Positions 38,141-47,612 are shown, counted from the stretch's first letter. The stretch: 64,000 nucleotides of DNA from an uncultured Hyphomicrobium sp. (GCA_934555825.1 CAKTFJ010000002.1:124001-188000); one strand, 5' to 3'. Notes: generated by a model from the letters alone, not told the origin. Translations and numbers: made by a program.

Positions 38141-40318
38141 ATGATTTCGACCTTCATTTCCTACAGATTTTACACGGCCGATTTCAGCAAGTCCGTTCAG
38201 CGGACGCTTGCGGACCCAATGGTCGCGCGGGAGCAGGAGTACTACAGGCAGAACATCGGCAAGGTTACGTCCATCGACGACTTCCTGAAGGACCAGCGGC
38301 TTTACGCCTACGCAATGAAGGCGCATGGCCTCGAGGACATGACGTACGCCAAGGCGTTCATGCGAAAGGTGCTGGAAAGCGATCTCACCGACCAGAACAG
38401 TTTTGTGCGCAAGATGGTCGATCCACGCTACCAGGCGTTTGCGCGCGCTTTCAACTTCACGCCCGATGGCCGTGTGGCGGAGGGCGTTACGATCGTGCAG
38501 GACAGCGGCGATCTCGAGTCTACCGTCGGACTCTACTCCGAACAGCGGCTGCGCAAGGGCAGTGCGTCCATGGCCGAGGCGGAATACTATGCGGCGCGGG
38601 TTGCGACGCTGACGTCCGTCGACCAGCTCGTCGCCGATCCCAGGCTCTTCGCCTATGCGCTGACGGCGCACGGTATCGATGCGAAGATCGCCTCGGAATC
38701 CTTCATAAAGGCCGTCATCACAAGCGATCTCGACGATCCCAACAGTGTCGCCAATCAAATAGATGACGTACGCTATCAGCGTCTCGCGGCGGCGTTTTCC
38801 TTCGAGGCCGATGGCAGCGTGGTCGCGGGTGGCGCGCAGACGCTGGAACAGCTCGCGCGGACCGTCGAAAATCACTACGAGGCGACGGGGGCTGGCGCCT
38901 CACCTGCGGCAGCTGCGTTCCGAACGAATGTGTTCGACGCACTGGCTGGCACGATTACGTCCGTCGACGATTTCCTTTCGAAACCGATCTTGCGAGATTT
39001 TGCGCTGGTCGCGGTCGGGCTCGATCCTATTTACATCTCGGATGCGATGGTGCGGGACGTGTTGACGAGCGATCTCGGCGATCCCGACAGCTTCGCAAAT
39101 TCGTCCGATGCCTACCGGCTGCTCGCGTCGCTGTTCAATTTCAACACAAGCGGTGAGCTCGATCCGGGCGTGCCGATGCAAACGCTGGAGCAGCGCGATC
39201 TTCTCGTCGACGGGTACTTTGCCAACTACGAGAATAAGGCGCGCGAAAGCGAAGAGCTGCACACGAGCGATTATCGATTGTTCCTCGACCTCGTGAAGTC
39301 CGTCGACGATCTCATTAATAACCCGCGGCTCTATACGTACATCATGCGGGCTTTTGGGCTCGACGCTTCGCAAGACTCCACGATGAAGATTCGGCAGGTG
39401 CTGCTGAGCGATGCCTCCGATCCCTTCAGCTATGCCAATCAATTGAGAGATTCACGCTACAGCGCGCTTGCGGGGGCGTTCAATTTCGGGCCCGATGGAA
39501 AACCGCAGGGACCGTTGCGCGCGCAGCTCAACTCGTCCGTGAGCGAGACGGTTGCCCTTTACACCGCGACGGTTGGAGAGTTCGAGCATCAGAAGGAAGC
39601 GGGAGACGCGGAAAGCAAATATTATAGCGAGACGATCGATGCTATCGAGACTGTTGATCAACTGCTCGCCAATCCACGCCTCGTCGCCTACATCACGCGC
39701 GCATTTGGAATGGAGGGCGAGCAACTCTCGTCGCAAGTTCTGAAGCAGATTTTGACCAGCGACATCGACGATCCGCGGAGCTTCGTCAACCTTGGGCCGA
39801 ACACGCGTTTCCGCGCGATGGCGGCCGCATTCAACTTCGATGCGGATGGAACGGCGAAGCGTGTCGTACTTGGCCTCGCTCAGGATACGAACGCGGTACG
39901 AGAGACGCAGGATCTCTACATTCGCCAGACGATGGAGCAAAGGGCGGGTTCTCAGAACGCGGGCGTGCGGCTCGCGCTCTATTTCGAGCGGAAAGCATCG
40001 AGCATCACATCGGCTTATTCCGTTCTCGCAGACAAGGCTCTGCTCGAGGTGGTGATGACGGCGCTCGGTCTTCCCGACTCGATTGCGCAAGCGGAGGTCG
40101 ATACGCAGGCGAAGCTGATCGCAAACCGGCTCGATTTCTCTGACTTCAAAGATCCTGAGAAGGTCGAGAAGTTCATTTCGCGCTTCTCGGCGCTTTACGA
40201 CATCAAGAACCCGCAGCAGGGTCCGTCAGTCCCTTCGCTTCTTCTCGGAGACACCGGGATCGTCGGGTTCGGCCAGGATCTCCTCACGAGTATTCAAGCC
40301 GTGCACGTCCGCAGGTAG
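38141..40318 (+). CDS. Large DUF1217 repeat protein
   Basis: A 725-residue protein made almost wholly of DUF1217-type repeats. Each unit has a TSVDDLL..PRLY.YA..A.GL pattern, then a SDL.DP.SFAN..D.RY..LA.AFNF..DG pattern. Units lie at about 34-111, 149-226, 262-338, 377-454, 494-571, and a decayed last one at 613-687. The start at 38141 (MISTFISYRF) matches the usual DUF1217 N-terminus. There is no signal peptide or membrane segment. In rhizobia DUF1217 genes sit among flagellar genes, but none is here. Function is unknown. Confidence 0.85.
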   Translation: MISTFISYRFYTADFSKSVQRTLADPMVAREQEYYRQNIGKVTSIDDFLKDQRLYAYAMKAHGLEDMTYAKAFMRKVLESDLTDQNSFVRKMVDPRYQAFARAFNFTPDGRVAEGVTIVQDSGDLESTVGLYSEQRLRKGSASMAEAEYYAARVATLTSVDQLVADPRLFAYALTAHGIDAKIASESFIKAVITSDLDDPNSVANQIDDVRYQRLAAAFSFEADGSVVAGGAQTLEQLARTVENHYEATGAGASPAAAAFRTNVFDALAGTITSVDDFLSKPILRDFALVAVGLDPIYISDAMVRDVLTSDLGDPDSFANSSDAYRLLASLFNFNTSGELDPGVPMQTLEQRDLLVDGYFANYENKARESEELHTSDYRLFLDLVKSVDDLINNPRLYTYIMRAFGLDASQDSTMKIRQVLLSDASDPFSYANQLRDSRYSALAGAFNFGPDGKPQGPLRAQLNSSVSETVALYTATVGEFEHQKEAGDAESKYYSETIDAIETVDQLLANPRLVAYITRAFGMEGEQLSSQVLKQILTSDIDDPRSFVNLGPNTRFRAMAAAFNFDADGTAKRVVLGLAQDTNAVRETQDLYIRQTMEQRAGSQNAGVRLALYFERKASSITSAYSVLADKALLEVVMTALGLPDSIAQAEVDTQAKLIANRLDFSDFKDPEKVEKFISRFSALYDIKNPQQGPSVPSLLLGDTGIVGFGQDLLTSIQAVHVRR

Positions 40319-40622
40319 CGCTCTTGCGCTTATGAATTCTGCAACTAACGCGTGTGTGCAGGTCAGCGTCGCGCAACGATTTCTCTATCTCATAAATCAC
40401 GTTGTTTTAAGCGCTGTCAGATGTTCGGCGTTCACTAGCGGTTGTTGAAGTTTCCCCAGCTTTGGTGCGGAGTTGCGCCAAGAAATGCAATTTATGGTTG
40501 CATAAAGGTATTCCCACCCCTAAAGTTTTTTTGTCGGGCACACGCTCGGACTTTTTATGATCCGTACTGGGTCATTCCGCTTACGTGCGCTCTTCGTTCG
40601 TCCCGGACCCTTGGGGGGTGGA
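40319..40622. other. Gene-free stretch between DUF1217 gene and GntR gene
   Basis: AT-richer than its surroundings. It contains one inverted repeat (40485-40503) and the ribosome-binding GGGGGTGGA before the GntR start. I see no gene. Confidence 0.5.
40485..40503. promoter_or_regulatory. Inverted repeat upstream of the GntR gene
   Basis: ATGCAA-TTTATGG-TTGCAT, perfect six-base arms, 120 bases before the regulator start. GntR/HutC regulators often bind such repeats and repress themselves. Confidence 0.4.
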
Positions 40623-41342
40623 ATGCCAGATCTCGAGACTCGTCTTGCGGCGCGGCCGCTGTATTTGCAGGTGCGCGATGTGCTCGTTCAACGCATCGTC
40701 GTTGGACATTGGAAGCCCGGATCGACGTTGCCGAACGAGACGCAGCTTGCGCAGCAGCTCGGCATCAGCATCGGCACCGTGCGCAAAGCTCTCGATTTGA
40801 TGGAGGATGAGCGTATCGTCACGCGGCGGCAGGGGCGTGGGACGTTCGTCAACGACTACGCGGCCGAGACGACGTTTCCATTTTCGTCGTTCCACAACTT
40901 CGAGGGACAGCGTGTCAGCGGCCAGAAGCGGGCGCGAACGATCTCGCGCGTGCAGGCGACGGCCGACGAGGCTGCGCGCCTCGGTGTGCGAAGGGGCGAC
41001 GAACTGATCCGGGTGGATCGCGTGCGTGAGCACAAAAATCAGGCGTTCATGGCGGAGACGTGCCTCCTGCCCGCGAAATTTTTCGGAAGGCTGCCTGAAG
41101 ACTTCGGCAGCTACCGCTTGTCTGCGCTCGCGCAGCTCAATTCGATTCTTCTCGGCCACGCCGACGAGCGGGTGGATATTGCACTTGCGGACGCAGAGGA
41201 TGCGGAGGCGCTCGGCGTTCCCGAGAAGACGCCTCTTCTGCGGCTGGACCGGGTTATTTTCTCCGATCACGACGACGTACTCGAATGGCGTGTCGCGCGG
41301 TGCTTCATGCGCAGCGAATGCTACCTGGTTCGCTATAGCTGA
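40623..41342 (+). CDS. GntR-family (HutC subfamily) regulator
   Basis: A 239-residue regulator. The winged-helix domain covers about 12-78 (LYLQVRDVLVQRIVVGHWKPGSTLPNE; QLGISIGTVRKALDLMEDERIVTRRQGRGTFV, in pieces). The C-terminal UTRA ligand domain follows (about 95-235). The ATG at 40623 follows GGGGGTGGA directly. Ligand and targets are unknown; neighbours are the DUF1217 gene and the pilus-like pair. Confidence 0.92.
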   Translation: MPDLETRLAARPLYLQVRDVLVQRIVVGHWKPGSTLPNETQLAQQLGISIGTVRKALDLMEDERIVTRRQGRGTFVNDYAAETTFPFSSFHNFEGQRVSGQKRARTISRVQATADEAARLGVRRGDELIRVDRVREHKNQAFMAETCLLPAKFFGRLPEDFGSYRLSALAQLNSILLGHADERVDIALADAEDAEALGVPEKTPLLRLDRVIFSDHDDVLEWRVARCFMRSECYLVRYS

Positions 41343-41567
41343 CGCGTGCCATTCGCATAGCTGCTGCACCTTGCTTATTCGTCGACGTGCATCTCTGTCC
41401 TATGCAGAAGGCGCGGAGACAGACATCCTTCGGAGAACGACTTACTTCTTTTTAGCACGACGCTCATCGTATCCGCGGATTCAGTCCGTCGCAGTGTACG
41501 GACGTTACGTGGGATTCACCGTCTCATCTTTAGGCTTGCGGTCCTGATCTCCGAAAGGACCAGCGCG

Positions 41568-42008
41568 ATGACAGGTGCAGGCAAGGTTTCGTTTCGTCGT
41601 TTTACGTGCGGGCAGGACGGCTCCATCGCTGTCGAGTTCGCGCTCATCTTTCCGGTAGCGCTCATATTCTTCATGGGTCTTCTGGCCTACGGGATCTATT
41701 TCGGCGCGGCCCATTCCGTTCAACAACTTGCAGCCGATGCCGCGCGTGCGTCTGTTGGCGGTCTCGACGATGCCGAGCGGGCGTCGATCGCGCGTGCGCA
41801 TGTGTCGGCCAGCGGAGGGGCCTATCCTCTGCTCAATCTCGATCGCATCTCCGTATCGGCGGCATCTCTTGGTGCCGATCCTTCGCAGTTCGAAGTGCGT
41901 GTTGCCTTCGACTCCGGCGATCTGCCGATCTGGGCGCTGTCCGGTCTCGTTCCCCTTCCCCACAAAACCATCGAACGGGCCGCCGTCGTGAAGCGCGGCG
42001 GATACTGA
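41568..42008 (+). CDS. TadE-family pilus assembly protein
   Basis: A 146-residue pseudopilin-like protein. The conserved N-terminal membrane segment is CGQDGSIAVEFALIFPVALIFFMGLL (in pieces), with the G-S-x-A-V-E-F cleavage/assembly motif of the TadE family. A small periplasmic domain follows. It is paired with the next gene, 13 bases on, but the Flp pilus ATPases and platform genes are not in the window. Confidence 0.88.
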   Translation: MTGAGKVSFRRFTCGQDGSIAVEFALIFPVALIFFMGLLAYGIYFGAAHSVQQLAADAARASVGGLDDAERASIARAHVSASGGAYPLLNLDRISVSAASLGADPSQFEVRVAFDSGDLPIWALSGLVPLPHKTIERAAVVKRGGY

Positions 42009-42021
42009 GGAGATGTTCGAC

Positions 42022-43686
42022 ATGGCATGTCAGCATGTGCGGCGCCTTTTGGCCGACAGGACGGGGTCCATCGGGGTCGTTCTGGCGTTGTTTCTCACCG
42101 TCGTCGTCAGCCTCTGTGCGCTCGCGATCGATATGGGCTCGCTCTATCTCGAGCGGCGCACCATGCAGGGTGCGGTGGATCTGGCGGCGGTTGCGGCTGC
42201 GAGCGATCTCGACCGGGCAGAGGCGGCGGCACAAGCAACACTCGCTGCCAACGGCTTTGGCGCGGTTCGTGTGCTTTCCGTCGTGAAGGGCCGCTACGAA
42301 CGCGATCGTGCGCTTGCGCCTGACGTGCGATTCGAAGCCGGACGCGAGCCGTTTAACGCCGTCCGTCTCGACGTCGCTGCTCCGGGGCAGCTCTACTTCG
42401 CGAAATCGTTCATGGCCGAGCCGGACATTTCCGTATCCGCGATCGGCAGCACCGATGCGCGAGCGACGTTCTCCATCGGCAGCCGTCTGCTGGCGGTACG
42501 TGGAGGGCTTGCGAACGCCATTCTGGGCGCGCTTCTCGGCGGAAGCATTACGCTCTCGGTGATGGACTATGAGGCGCTCGTGAATGCCGACGTGCGCCTG
42601 TTGGATTTTCTGTCGGCACTGGCTGTGGAACTCGACATTACAGCCGGGACCTATGGCGATGTGCTCGATGCGGATGTTGGCATTCGTCAGGTGTTGAGAG
42701 CCATGGCGACGGCGGCTCAGGCGCAAGGACATACCGCTGCTGCGGCTGTGGTGACGACGCTTGCGTCGCGTGCCGATCAATCCTTGACGGTGCCTTTGGA
42801 TGCGCTGGTTCAACTTGGCCCGCTGGCGCACGCCGAGGTGGGGCCAGCGCATCCTGGGCTCGGCGCCGGGCTCGATGCGCTGTCTCTGGTGAGCGCTGCC
42901 GCCCAACTCGCCAATGGGAAACGACAGGTTGCGGTGAATCTGGGGGCGAGCGTTCCGGGCCTGCTGGGCCTTACTCTCGACGTTGCGATCGGTGAGCCCG
43001 CGCAACATTCGGGTTGGGTGACGACTGGGCAGGCCGGCGCGACGGTTAGGACGGCGCAGACGCGGCTTCGGCTCGTCGCGGAGGTCGGTGGGAGCGGGCT
43101 GCTGGCTGGCGTGCGTGTGCGCCTGCCGCTCTACATCGAGCTTGCGCATGCGGAAGCTCGGCTCAAGGCGGTGACGTGCCGAGGCCCCTCTGGAGACGGC
43201 GCGCAGGCGGTGGTGACCGCGCGACCCGCCGTGGTGAAAGCGTGGATTGGGGACGTTCCAGCGGGCGGTCTTGCGACATTCAATTCGAGTGGTGGCGTTG
43301 CCCGCGGCAACATCGTTCAAGCTCCGCTGATTACTGTGACGGGCCGCGCGTACGCGGAGATGAGCCACGCCGTTGGTGAAGATCTGCGCTTTACGCAGAG
43401 AGATGTCGATACGCGCGAGGTCAAGACCGTGTCGGTGCGCGATCATCTTTCGTCTCTCACGGGGAGTCTGCTCAGGACCATCGATTTGCAGGTGGAGATC
43501 GGTCCGCTTGGGCTCGGTCTTTCTGTCGGTGCGATCAAGAGCCTTGTGCTCGGCTTGCTGACGACTGTGACGGCCACCCTGGACGGCGTACTTGCTCCAC
43601 TTCTCGAATTGCTGGGCGTTTCGCTGGGCGAAGTGGATGTGCGCGTGCACGGGATCTCGTGCGGGAGCGCCGTGCTCTCGGGATGA
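42022..43686 (+). CDS. TadG-family pilus assembly-like protein
   Basis: A 554-residue protein with the TadG/TadE-like N-terminus: DRTGSIGVVLALFLTVVVSLCALAIDMGSLYLERRTMQGAVDLAA (in pieces), one membrane helix and then a large extracytoplasmic region. I prefer the ATG at 42022, 9 bases after GGAG; an ATG at 42013 abuts that site. The body is rich in Ala, Gly, Leu and Val and has only two cysteines. TadG proteins usually carry a von Willebrand A domain; I do not see its MIDAS motif here. Confidence 0.8.
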   Translation: MACQHVRRLLADRTGSIGVVLALFLTVVVSLCALAIDMGSLYLERRTMQGAVDLAAVAAASDLDRAEAAAQATLAANGFGAVRVLSVVKGRYERDRALAPDVRFEAGREPFNAVRLDVAAPGQLYFAKSFMAEPDISVSAIGSTDARATFSIGSRLLAVRGGLANAILGALLGGSITLSVMDYEALVNADVRLLDFLSALAVELDITAGTYGDVLDADVGIRQVLRAMATAAQAQGHTAAAAVVTTLASRADQSLTVPLDALVQLGPLAHAEVGPAHPGLGAGLDALSLVSAAAQLANGKRQVAVNLGASVPGLLGLTLDVAIGEPAQHSGWVTTGQAGATVRTAQTRLRLVAEVGGSGLLAGVRVRLPLYIELAHAEARLKAVTCRGPSGDGAQAVVTARPAVVKAWIGDVPAGGLATFNSSGGVARGNIVQAPLITVTGRAYAEMSHAVGEDLRFTQRDVDTREVKTVSVRDHLSSLTGSLLRTIDLQVEIGPLGLGLSVGAIKSLVLGLLTTVTATLDGVLAPLLELLGVSLGEVDVRVHGISCGSAVLSG

Positions 43687-43693
43687 GGCGTGG

Positions 43694-43722
43694 GCTGTCG
43701 CTCACCGAGCGTTAACGACAGC
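43694..43722. terminator. Weak hairpin between convergent TadG-like and P-type ATPase genes
   Basis: GCTGTCG (43694-43700) pairs with CGACAGC (43716-43722) across the end of the ATPase gene. No T-run, so low certainty. Confidence 0.3.
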
Positions 43723-46461
43723 TGTCGGTGCGGGGATATCGTCGAGAAATCCCAAGCGGCGGAACAGAATTTTTTCGATCTCTAGGATGACCATGAGGAG
43801 GACACCCGTCGCCAGGATTATCAGCCCATCCGTTATGGCGACGGGGCGTGTATCGAACAAGGTTTGCATGAGCGGCGCGTAGGTGAAGGCGAGTTGCGCG
43901 AAAACGACGGCGCTCAGCGCGATCAGGACGGGCTTCGTGCCGAGGGCGCCGGCCAGCGTGAGAGACGTTTGGTGCAGGAAGCGAACGTTGAAGAGATAGA
44001 AGATCTGCAACACCACCAGCACGTTCACCACCATCGTGCGTGCCGTCTCGACATCCAGACCGCGGCTCATGGCCCAGGCATACGTGCCGAAGGCGCCCGC
44101 GACGAACAGCAGCGATACAAAGGCGATGCGCCAAACGAGAAATCCCGTCAGCAGGGATGTGTCGGGCCGGCGCGGAGGGCGCTGCATGACGCCGGGTTCG
44201 GATGGCTCGAAGGCGAGCACGAGGCCGAGGGTCACGGTGGTGATCATGTTGATCCAGAGGATCTGGACGGGCGTGGCCGGTATCGTGAGCCCGAGAAGCA
44301 TGGCTGCGATGATCGCGATGGCCAATCCACCGTTGGTGGGCACCGTCCAGGAAATCACTTTCTGGATGTTGTCGAAGACGGTGCGGCCTTCGTGGACGGC
44401 GGCGACGATGGTCGCGAAATTGTCGTCCACGAGCACCATCTGGGAGGCTTGCTTGGCGGCTTCCGTTCCTTTGCGGCCCATAGCGATGCCGACGTCGGCC
44501 TGCTTTAAAGCCGGGGCGTCGTTTACGCCGTCGCCCGTCATGGCGACGATGTCGCCGTCGGCCTGAAGCGCGCGCACGATCCTGAGTTTGTGTTCGGGGT
44601 TGGTGCGGGCGAAGACCGTTGTCTCTTCGGCGATCTTCGGCAGGTCGGCGTCGTCTATCGCTTCGAGCTCCGCGCCGGTGATCACTTTCGGATTCTCGGC
44701 AAGGCCGAGTTGATGCGCGATAGCGGTTGCCGTCGCGGCGTGGTCCCCGGTGATCATCTTGACCGCGATGCCGGCCGAGCGGCATTCGGCGACGGCGGCG
44801 ATGGCCTCTTCGCGCGGCGGATCGATGAAGCCGGCGAGGCCCAGGAAGACGAGGCCGGTTTCTACGTGGCTGAATTCAAGATCGCCGGCGGTTGCAGGTT
44901 TCGATGCGAAGCCGAGCACACGTTCGCCGTGGGAGGCGGCTTCGGCGATCCGATCTGTCCAGTAGGCCTTGTCGAGCGGGGCATCGCCGTCGAGGCGGGC
45001 TTCGCGGTCGCACATATCGAGCAGGCGTTCAGGCGCGCCCTTGACGAAGATGACGTGGTCTTCTTCCGGTGCGCGATGAAGCGACGCCATGAAGCGGTGT
45101 TCGGCATCGAAGGGGATTTCGTCGATGCGTTCCCAGTTGCGGCGGTGCTCGTCAGGGCCGACACCGGCTTTCATGGCGAGCGCCACGAGTGCGCCTTCCA
45201 TCGGGTCGCCTTCGACATGCCATTGGCCGCTTCTTTCCAGCAGGCGTGCATCGTTGCACAGTACGGCGCAGCGTACGAGGTGGTGGGCCACAGGTGGCGG
45301 AGAGGCAATTTTTTCGGTGCCGACGAGGAACGAGCCGACGGGCTCGTAGCCAACGCCTTCGACGACGAGCTCGTGGTCGGCGGTGACGATGCGGCGCGCG
45401 GTCATCTCGTTGCGCGTCAGCGTGCCGGTCTTGTCAGAGCAGATCACGGAGGTGGAGCCGAGCGTTTCCACGGCGGGCAGGCGGCGGATGATTGCGTGGC
45501 GCGCCGCCATGCGTTGCACGCCAATGGCGAGCGTGATCGTGATGACGGCGGGCAGGCCTTCCGGCACGGCTGCGACGGCCAACGCCACGACGACCAGAAG
45601 TGCGGAATCCCAAGAGTCGCCGCGCACGAGCGTTGCGAACGCAAACATGAGCGCCGCGCCGATGAACGTGACCAACGTGAAGAGGCGGCCGAAGCGGTTG
45701 ATCTGGCGCAGGAGAGGTGTGGTGAGATCCTCGACCTGTCCCATGAGCGTGCTGATGCGGCCGATCTCGGTTTCGGTTCCAGTGGCGACAACGACGCCCG
45801 TGCCTTGTCCCGCCGCGACGAGCGTTCCGGAGTAGGCCATGCAGGTGCGATCGCCGAGCGGCGCTTCACCTTTGACGGGGCTTTCCTGCTTTTCGGAGGC
45901 GACGGATTCTCCGGTGAGGATGGCTTCGTCGATCAACAAGCCGCGCGTGCGGACAAGGCGCAGGTCAGCGGAGACCTGGTCGCCGGCTTCCAGAAGCACG
46001 ACGTCGCCGGGGACAAGTTGGGATGCGGGCAGTGTTGTGCGATGTCCGTCACGTACGACGGAAGCTTTGGGCGAGATGAGATTGCGGATGGCGTTGAGCG
46101 CCTGCTCCGCCTTTCCTTCCTGTATGTAGCCGACGACGGCGTTGATGGTGACGACGGCAAGGATGACGGCCGCGTCGACCGCGTGACCGAGGGCCCACGC
46201 TGCCACGGCAGCCGTCAGCAGGAAGTAGATCAGCGTGTTGTGGAATTGATTGAGAAAGCGCAGTGCCGGATGGCGTCCGGCTGCCTCGGGCAGCACGTTC
46301 TCTCCGTGGCGTTCGAGACGGGCTTTTGCGTTCTCGGCGGAGAGACCGCTCGGCTGGGTTTCGAGCGTATCGAAGATGAGTTCGGCGGGGAGGGCGTGCC
46401 AAGTCTTCTGACGGTTGGGGCGCGGTTCGGTGTCCGTCGTCGGTTGGTTGTCCTGCCCCAT
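43702..46461 (-). CDS. Cation-transporting P-type ATPase (P2-like)
   Basis: A 919-residue pump with an N-terminal cation-ATPase domain, TGES at 183-186, M4 motif PEGLP at 300-304, the phosphorylated Asp343 in DKTGT, and a TGDGVNDAPALK hinge. Ten membrane helices are expected. It resembles PacL/SERCA pumps, but the M5 and M6 sites differ. M5 reads TNGGLAI where SERCA has SNVGEVV. M6 reads INMITTVTL where SERCA has VNLVTD. Thus two carboxylates that bind calcium in SERCA are absent, and the ion is uncertain. The gene converges on the TadG-like gene. Confidence 0.92.
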   Translation of the reverse strand: MGQDNQPTTDTEPRPNRQKTWHALPAELIFDTLETQPSGLSAENAKARLERHGENVLPEAAGRHPALRFLNQFHNTLIYFLLTAAVAAWALGHAVDAAVILAVVTINAVVGYIQEGKAEQALNAIRNLISPKASVVRDGHRTTLPASQLVPGDVVLLEAGDQVSADLRLVRTRGLLIDEAILTGESVASEKQESPVKGEAPLGDRTCMAYSGTLVAAGQGTGVVVATGTETEIGRISTLMGQVEDLTTPLLRQINRFGRLFTLVTFIGAALMFAFATLVRGDSWDSALLVVVALAVAAVPEGLPAVITITLAIGVQRMAARHAIIRRLPAVETLGSTSVICSDKTGTLTRNEMTARRIVTADHELVVEGVGYEPVGSFLVGTEKIASPPPVAHHLVRCAVLCNDARLLERSGQWHVEGDPMEGALVALAMKAGVGPDEHRRNWERIDEIPFDAEHRFMASLHRAPEEDHVIFVKGAPERLLDMCDREARLDGDAPLDKAYWTDRIAEAASHGERVLGFASKPATAGDLEFSHVETGLVFLGLAGFIDPPREEAIAAVAECRSAGIAVKMITGDHAATATAIAHQLGLAENPKVITGAELEAIDDADLPKIAEETTVFARTNPEHKLRIVRALQADGDIVAMTGDGVNDAPALKQADVGIAMGRKGTEAAKQASQMVLVDDNFATIVAAVHEGRTVFDNIQKVISWTVPTNGGLAIAIIAAMLLGLTIPATPVQILWINMITTVTLGLVLAFEPSEPGVMQRPPRRPDTSLLTGFLVWRIAFVSLLFVAGAFGTYAWAMSRGLDVETARTMVVNVLVVLQIFYLFNVRFLHQTSLTLAGALGTKPVLIALSAVVFAQLAFTYAPLMQTLFDTRPVAITDGLIILATGVLLMVILEIEKILFRRLGFLDDIPAPTAVVNAR

Positions 46462-46649
46462 CCCGGCTTTGCTCTCCTCTCGCGTCGGCTGGTCCGCGGC
46501 GCGGCCGTTGCCCCTTCTTCAAGGCATACAAAGACGAATAGTGGCGCAGCTTTGATCCAAGTCAACGTTTAGAGCGGGTGCAGTCTTCGCGCCTTGTGCT
46601 ATTCGCGCAACCGCGCGCATCGCCTCTGTCTTTGCCGCCGATCCGTCGT

Positions 46650-47399
46650 TTAGGGTGCCGGCACTTCGACGCCGAGCTTTTCGGCGAGTTCCTTCGCGGA
46701 GAGGATGTGCCCAAAGCCGTCCGTGCCCATTGCGAACTTGTCCGCGTCCTTGAGGCCGCCGACGACGAGGGGATCGAAACCCGCAGCGTCGACAAGCTTC
46801 TTTGCGACGTCAATGGCGTCTGCATCATCGCCTGCGATGGGAACTGCCATGCGTGGCGCCGGGCGGTTAGCGTTGCTCGTGAAGATGCGGTGGTTGGCGG
46901 CGTTGAAGGCGCGCACGATCCGCGCGCCAGGGAAATACTTCGCCGATGTGATGCCGATGCCGTTCTCTTTCGTCTCCTCGAAGAGGGTGCTGCGGTTGGC
47001 GTTGCCTGCATCGAGCACGACTTTGCCTTTGAGGGCTTCTGCGTATGCGGCGCCTGCTTCCGGGTAGGACTGATAGGGAATGGCGAGGAGGATAGCCTCT
47101 TCGCCGAAAGCAATAGCTTCTTCCACGGTGCCAGCGTGAGCCAAGGGGCCGAGGCTCTCGACAAGCGGTTTCAAACTCTCAGGATTGCGAGAGGAGAACA
47201 TCACCTCGTGGCCGGCCTTGATCCAGAGCGCACCGATGGCGCCGCCGAGGTTGCCGGAGCCGATGGTGCCGATTTTGAAACGTTGGTTGGCGAGTGTCGG
47301 CGACGAGCCGAGCAGAGAAGACGAACCGATTGCGATACCGGAGGCTGCGGCGAGGGTCAGCATCTGGCGGCGCGAAAGGGAATGGACGTGGGATGTCAC
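46650..47399 (-). CDS. Tat-exported NADP-binding oxidoreductase (F420/NADP reductase-like)
   Basis: A 249-residue protein. Its N-terminus has a twin-arginine signal (LSRRQMLTLAAASGIAIG). The mature part is a Rossmann domain like NADPH:F420 reductase and YqeN/FNO-type proteins: GTIGSGNLGGAIGALW, FSSRNPESLKPL, LDAGNANRS and RAFNAANH. The Tat signal implies folding with bound cofactor before export. Physiological role is unknown. It lies upstream of the ATPase gene on the same strand. Confidence 0.85.
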   Translation of the reverse strand: MTSHVHSLSRRQMLTLAAASGIAIGSSSLLGSSPTLANQRFKIGTIGSGNLGGAIGALWIKAGHEVMFSSRNPESLKPLVESLGPLAHAGTVEEAIAFGEEAILLAIPYQSYPEAGAAYAEALKGKVVLDAGNANRSTLFEETKENGIGITSAKYFPGARIVRAFNAANHRIFTSNANRPAPRMAVPIAGDDADAIDVAKKLVDAAGFDPLVVGGLKDADKFAMGTDGFGHILSAKELAEKLGVEVPAP

Positions 47400-47586
47400 G
47401 AAGGCGTCTCCGCGTGGGGGCCGATAGGATGTGGCCGATGGGAGGAAGTGGCCGTCGGGTGAGGCCAGTCGAGATATGGGGCGCGATGCGACGTGTGCAA
47501 TCGCGCTGTGTGGGCAGACCTAGGTCGACAGGTGGGCGATAGGATGGCCCGCGGAGCGGAAATAATTCGAGGATGTGATCAACAAC

Positions 47587-47612
47587 AAAAAACCCGGCCG
47601 AAGCCGGGCTTT
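47587..47612 (-). terminator. Terminator of tRNA-fMet
   Basis: CCCGGC (47593-47598), loop CGAA, GCCGGG (47603-47608), with an A-run on the plus strand (T-run on the minus strand) at 47587-47592. It is 41 bases past the 3' end of the tRNA and T-flanked on both strands, so it may stop both. Confidence 0.85.

Noticed and set aside
41833..43650. Minus-strand open frame of 605 codons opposite the TadE/TadG pair
   Set aside because: Composition is rich in Arg, His and Gln without any domain; the forward genes have signal or membrane helices and ribosome-binding sites.
44590..46572. Plus-strand open frame of 660 codons opposite the P-type ATPase
   Set aside because: The ATPase on the minus strand has every catalytic motif; the opposite frame has none.
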